Below are positions 60,799 through 64,000 of a DNA stretch of 64,000 nt, piece after piece. Origin of the DNA: Ustulina deusta (Eukaryota; Ascomycota; Sordariomycetes; Xylariales; Xylariaceae); NCBI GenBank assembly GCA_023159155.1, contig JAJNNX010000076.1, forward strand, positions 1 through 64,000. Reading direction: 5' to 3'. Numbering within the stretch: the first letter of the stretch is position 1; the number at the start of each line of letters is the position of its first letter. The translations under genes were made by a program, and so were the position numbers. The notes under the pieces were generated by a model. The model searched no databases. It saw nothing but the letters and a program-made list of their open reading frames with translations, and was not told the origin of the DNA.

Positions 60799-61745
60799 AT
60801 GGACGACCGCAAGGGTCTCGCGCTCGCGCTCGAGGAGGCACGGAGGGGGTACGAAGAAGGGGGAATACCGGTAAGGTCACACACAAACAGTCAAGCAAAG
60901 CGTGACAGCGAAGGGGGGGAAAAAAACAAAAAAAAAACAAACGGTTGACGCCCTTACATAGATCGGTGCCGCCCTCGTATCTGCGGACGGGAGAGTGCTC
61001 GGCCGTGGACATAACATGAGGGTACAGAACGGCAACCCCATCCTCCACGTGAGCTATCTTATTTTTCCTTATTTTCCTTCTCTTCTTTTCGCAGAAGGCA
61101 CTCACTTGTGCCTTTGGGAGGAGGAGTCATCTGGCAATCTCACGAGAAGCGGGCATACTAATGAGGGCTCGACTGCCATCCTGCAGGGCGAGACTTCATG
61201 TCTGCAGAATGCTGGTCGTCTGCCGTCTTCCGCATACCAAGGCAGCACGATGTATACGACATTATCGCCGTGCGACATGTGTAAGACCAAAATGTTTTCT
61301 TCTTCTCTTGTTATCCATTTTTCTGGTCCCCACGTTCGTTCGTTCGTTATAAAAGCATCATCAATCAATTGGGCGAAACTGTAAGATACAAAAAAGGACA
61401 GCGTAAGAAAGAAGAGCACATGGCTGAAAATGGGCCTTCTTCTCAAAGGCACCGGCGCTTGCCTCTTGTACGGCATTCGACGGGTCGTTGTTGGCGAGAA
61501 CAAGACTTTCCTGGGCGGCGAGGCATATTTGAAGCAACGAGGTGTCGAAGTTGTCGTGCTCGACTCCCCTGAATGTCGATTGTTGATGGAGAGGTTCATT
61601 GCGGAAAAGCCGGAGGTTTGGTAAGTGTGCCCCCCTATCTCCCCTAGTATGGTATTTGCAGGCCGAGGAGGGCTGACCGGATGTCTTTGACAGGAACGAG
61701 GATATTGGTGTTGAAGAAAGAGTCTACTCTAAGGAGAACCCGTAG
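60799..61745 (+). CDS. FCY1: Cytosine deaminase (158 aa, five exons)
   Basis: Exons are 60799-60870, 60962-61048, 61187-61280, 61449-61620 and 61694-61745. The introns are 91, 138, 168 and 73 bp, and the model closes at 158 aa, the same length as yeast Fcy1. It converts cytosine to uracil in pyrimidine salvage and activates 5-fluorocytosine. The zinc site is intact: the H-x-E motif is formed across intron 2 (..ILH|GET, His53 and Glu55), and the two Cys ligands are in SPCDMC, whose last Cys codon is split by intron 3. YTTLSPCDMC and VVVGENKTF match the family core. It is cytosolic. Confidence 0.93.
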
Positions 61746-62001
61746 ACAATGCAATGAAATACGTGCGATGATGAAGTTTACGTGCCGCTTCCATTTGTTA
61801 TTGCTGATCGAGCTCTAGAGATAGGTAGTGATACTTGCCAGCCAGGACCACGGGGAGGCTAGCTTCCCAACTTAACGCGGGTAGTATGCGCTGTAGCTTA
61901 ACTTTCTTGTAAAACATCGTTCCTGGCTCATACCCTCCAGCTTAGGAGCTCTCCCAACTAGAGATTTCCCCGTATCTTGCAGCCTCGCCGCGAACACTGT
62001 C

Positions 62002-62958
62002 CTAGCCGTGATCATCCTCCGTTAAGCCGGGACAACCCGCCATCATGTCATCGGGGTACTCGAATTTGCACCAGAAGCAATAATTATGTTCCTTTCTCAG
62101 ATGCTCCACAAGCCGCTGCAGCTTGACATCGGCCTCGAGGGTATTGAATTCATCGAGTTCCGGGTCTTCCTCGTCGAGATCTTCGACTAATGCGTACACA
62201 GTCTGCGTTTTCCCCGTCGCTTTCTTGTCGTCCTCGTCCTCCAGGTCGTCTTCATACGTGGGCAAACGCGGCGTTGAGGTTTGCTGCAGATCGTGTTTCA
62301 TCCTTCGATCGCGCTCCGCCTCCTCCCGTCTGCGAATCAAGCCTCTCCAGACGACGGGTATAGACTTCAGCGGCCGTGTCGACAGTGTTCGCTTCTTCCG
62401 AGGCGCTTCACCGTCTATGCCCCCAGCAGCAGAGCCAGCCTGTTGCTTCTCCTCGTCCATGCGTTCGCACACCTTCATAGCAGCATATACCTGGTGCTCG
62501 CACCGCGCGACCTCGCGTTCCCTGCGCACACGATCGCGAAACTCATTCTCATCGATCTTGACCTTTTTCTGGGCGCTTTCGGCAGCCTCCCTGAGTTTCC
62601 GCTTGCGCTCAGAATCCAACCCGATACCGGCACGGCCATCCTTCATCTCGGGGCGGATAGGTTCGAGACGAGCGCCCGCATTCTCCTTGCTGCCTAGCGC
62701 GCCGCCTCTGAAGCCCATTTTAGCCATCATGGCAAGGCCTTTGCTCTTTTTGGCCTGTGCACCCTCGAGCATGGATCGAGACAGGGCCGCCTCCCGGGCT
62801 TCGCGCTCCTCGGCTGCTAGCTCGGCCTTTGACTTGACGTGCCCCTTAATCTCGCCCTCCCGCTTGAGCCGCTGTCGCCGTTGCAGCGATGTCTCACTTG
62901 TCTTTGGCTCTTCCCCAAAGGTCATGTTCATATAGTCGTCATCTTCATCTGACGCCAT
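62002..62958 (-). CDS. GPATCH11: GPATCH11-type G-patch protein (318 aa)
   Basis: A single exon with ATG at 62958. The N-terminus is acidic then basic. A G-patch-like motif (MMAKMGFRGGALG, about 77-89, then GIGLD near 111-115) is followed by a long charged coiled-coil region (about 116-170). The C-terminal module ends YCFWCKFEYPDDMMAGCPG followed by LTEDDHG. This is the Cys-x-x-Cys DUF4187 end that defines GPATCH11/CCDC75 proteins. Members are nuclear, linked to splicing and, in animals, to the kinetochore. A 270-codon frame on the opposite strand is a composition shadow. Confidence 0.88.
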   Translation of the reverse strand: MASDEDDDYMNMTFGEEPKTSETSLQRRQRLKREGEIKGHVKSKAELAAEEREAREAALSRSMLEGAQAKKSKGLAMMAKMGFRGGALGSKENAGARLEPIRPEMKDGRAGIGLDSERKRKLREAAESAQKKVKIDENEFRDRVRREREVARCEHQVYAAMKVCERMDEEKQQAGSAAGGIDGEAPRKKRTLSTRPLKSIPVVWRGLIRRREEAERDRRMKHDLQQTSTPRLPTYEDDLEDEDDKKATGKTQTVYALVEDLDEEDPELDEFNTLEADVKLQRLVEHLRKEHNYCFWCKFEYPDDMMAGCPGLTEDDHG

Positions 62959-63557
62959 ACTAGCGCCTTTCTATCCGACCGTTATTTGTTGTAGGGACTT
63001 GGGTCAGTGGTAAAATGCAGCAGTGTATAGTAATGTAGCGCAAGAAGCATAATGCACAGTGGTTCATAGATATCTGTAGATTTAAAGTAGAGAATCTAGG
63101 TTCTGATTGTTTGAATGCATACTAAGGGTAAAAACTTTTGAGGCTGGTCGACAAAATAAAGTGGAGCAGGTCAACAAACAAATTGTTACCTGTAAGTTAC
63201 CCAATGTACTGAATATAGGTAATTCCTTACTAACATAGATGAAATATCACGAACGTCAAGGTCTCGGATTTTGAACATTCTCCCAGGGATACATATTAAA
63301 CGTACTTGGGCGTTGTTGAAAGCTATGGCGTCGTGAGTATGCCGTTAATGTCCACTGAAGGTGTTCTTGCTTCATGATTCAACAGATTTGCCGAGGAAAT
63401 ACAGGGTCTATAGTGACATCAGCGCCTCAGATCTGTGACCAACAGATTGAACGCCATCCTACGACAGCAGGTAGAAACACCCATGATAATGAGAAGCCAT
63501 CGAAAGAACGTAAATCCGACCCACAAAAACGCCGAACCTCGGACCTCAAACACGCCC
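62959..63557. other. Intergenic, no gene seen
   Basis: 600 bp between the GPATCH11-type start and the ENV7 stop codon. No feature recognised. Confidence 0.5.
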
Positions 63558-64000
63558 TTATGCTTCATCGTCAGGTAGCTCGCCAATAACCTGCTCTGTC
63601 ATCGTTATCAATTCGTCAATGTCCGGCCGCTCACTGGGCTCAATCTTCAAGCATCTCCTCACCACTTCCTTGATAGGCTCACTAATTACTCCACCTTCGG
63701 GGCTCGCATTCGCGCCGACCGTGTTCTTCCCCTTCTTCTGTTTTTGTGGCCCTTCGTCAGGGAACCGCCAGTCGCCACCCAAGACGCACATGCTAAGAGT
63801 ACCGCCAGTTTCATCACTACGCATCTCGAAGGGCGATTTTCCTACGAGGCAAGCATACAATGTGCAACCCAGCGACCAGATGTCTACTTTGGTGTCAATA
63901 ATCGTTCCCGTCTTCACATCAAATAGTTCAGGGGCGCGATAAGGCATGGTGCTGTGTTCTGCCGCTGTGTCTTGTGTGGCGATGGCTAAAGATCGTGATG
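63558..64000 (-). CDS. ENV7: ENV7/STK16-type protein kinase, 3' part (runs off the window)
   Basis: The last 146 codons are present; the frame is open to the window edge and the N-terminal lobe lies beyond it. Visible are TAAEHSTMPYRAPELFDV (activation-segment end with the APE motif), DIWSLGCTLYACLVGKSPFE (subdomain IX) and the RPDIDEL segment near the end. This pattern is that of the NAK-family kinases Env7 and STK16. In yeast Env7 is a palmitoylated vacuolar-membrane kinase that restrains vacuole fusion. An insert (about GPQKQKKGKNTVGANAS) precedes the last helices. Confidence 0.85.
   Translation of the reverse strand, partial: SRSLAIATQDTAAEHSTMPYRAPELFDVKTGTIIDTKVDIWSLGCTLYACLVGKSPFEMRSDETGGTLSMCVLGGDWRFPDEGPQKQKKGKNTVGANASPEGGVISEPIKEVVRRCLKIEPSERPDIDELITMTEQVIGELPDDEA

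Noticed and set aside
62123..62935. 270-codon plus-strand Ser-rich frame
   Set aside because: Antisense shadow of the GPATCH11-type gene; low-complexity Ser/Arg composition with no motif.

Overview
The window looks like a chromosome segment of a filamentous ascomycete (Pezizomycotina, most likely a Sordariomycete). Genes carry many short introns (about 45-170 bp) with GTRNGT donors and CTRAY-like branch sites. Gene families are typically fungal: an ABC-C transporter with 15 introns, SNT2, FCY1, ENV7 and TVP38. The first 11 kb is an extremely AT-rich block with the transition-mutation signature of repeat-induced point mutation (RIP). No species is claimed.

Layout. (1) 1-11.4 kb: a RIP-degraded repeat block holding one complete but dead Ty1/copia LTR retrotransposon at 3418-10842. 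Its two LTRs are both 287 bp and it has a 5-bp target-site duplication. The block ends in microsatellites and a 16-bp minisatellite. (2) 11.4-34.8 kb: sparse accessory DNA. It holds a spliced G-patch gene, an intron-containing tRNA-Val(UAC), a serine beta-lactamase-like hydrolase, a broken amidohydrolase, a full-length ABC-C transporter, an unrecognised small gene, a MITE-like element, a broken phytanoyl-CoA dioxygenase and a small cysteine-rich secreted protein. The hydrolase, the two dead enzymes and the exporter suggest the remains of a catabolic or secondary-metabolite locus. (3) 34.8-64 kb: conserved, denser gene space. It holds TVP38, a 499-aa protein with Cys-Pro motifs, a second MITE, a peptidase S33-like hydrolase, a secreted type-B carboxylesterase, a HELQ/Mus301-type helicase, SNT2, a 5.5-kb upstream desert, an alpha/beta hydrolase, FCY1, a GPATCH11-type protein and the 3' part of ENV7, which runs off the right edge.

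I rebuilt exon models by hand for ten spliced genes, and every model closes in frame. Lengths: G-patch protein 369 aa, ABC-C transporter 1441 aa, unknown 169 aa, Cys-Pro protein 499 aa, S33 hydrolase 468 aa, carboxylesterase 543 aa, HELQ-like 921 aa, SNT2 1713 aa, alpha/beta hydrolase 312 aa, FCY1 158 aa. Functional names come from recognised motifs and family knowledge, not from database searches.

Items most worth a second look: the Cys-Pro protein carrying a KCPFDH heme-regulatory-type motif; two different MITE-like elements, each with a perfect 52-bp terminal inverted repeat; a GC-AG intron that splits the second Walker A of the ABC transporter; and a palindromic TACCTAGGTA-type motif recurring only between genes.
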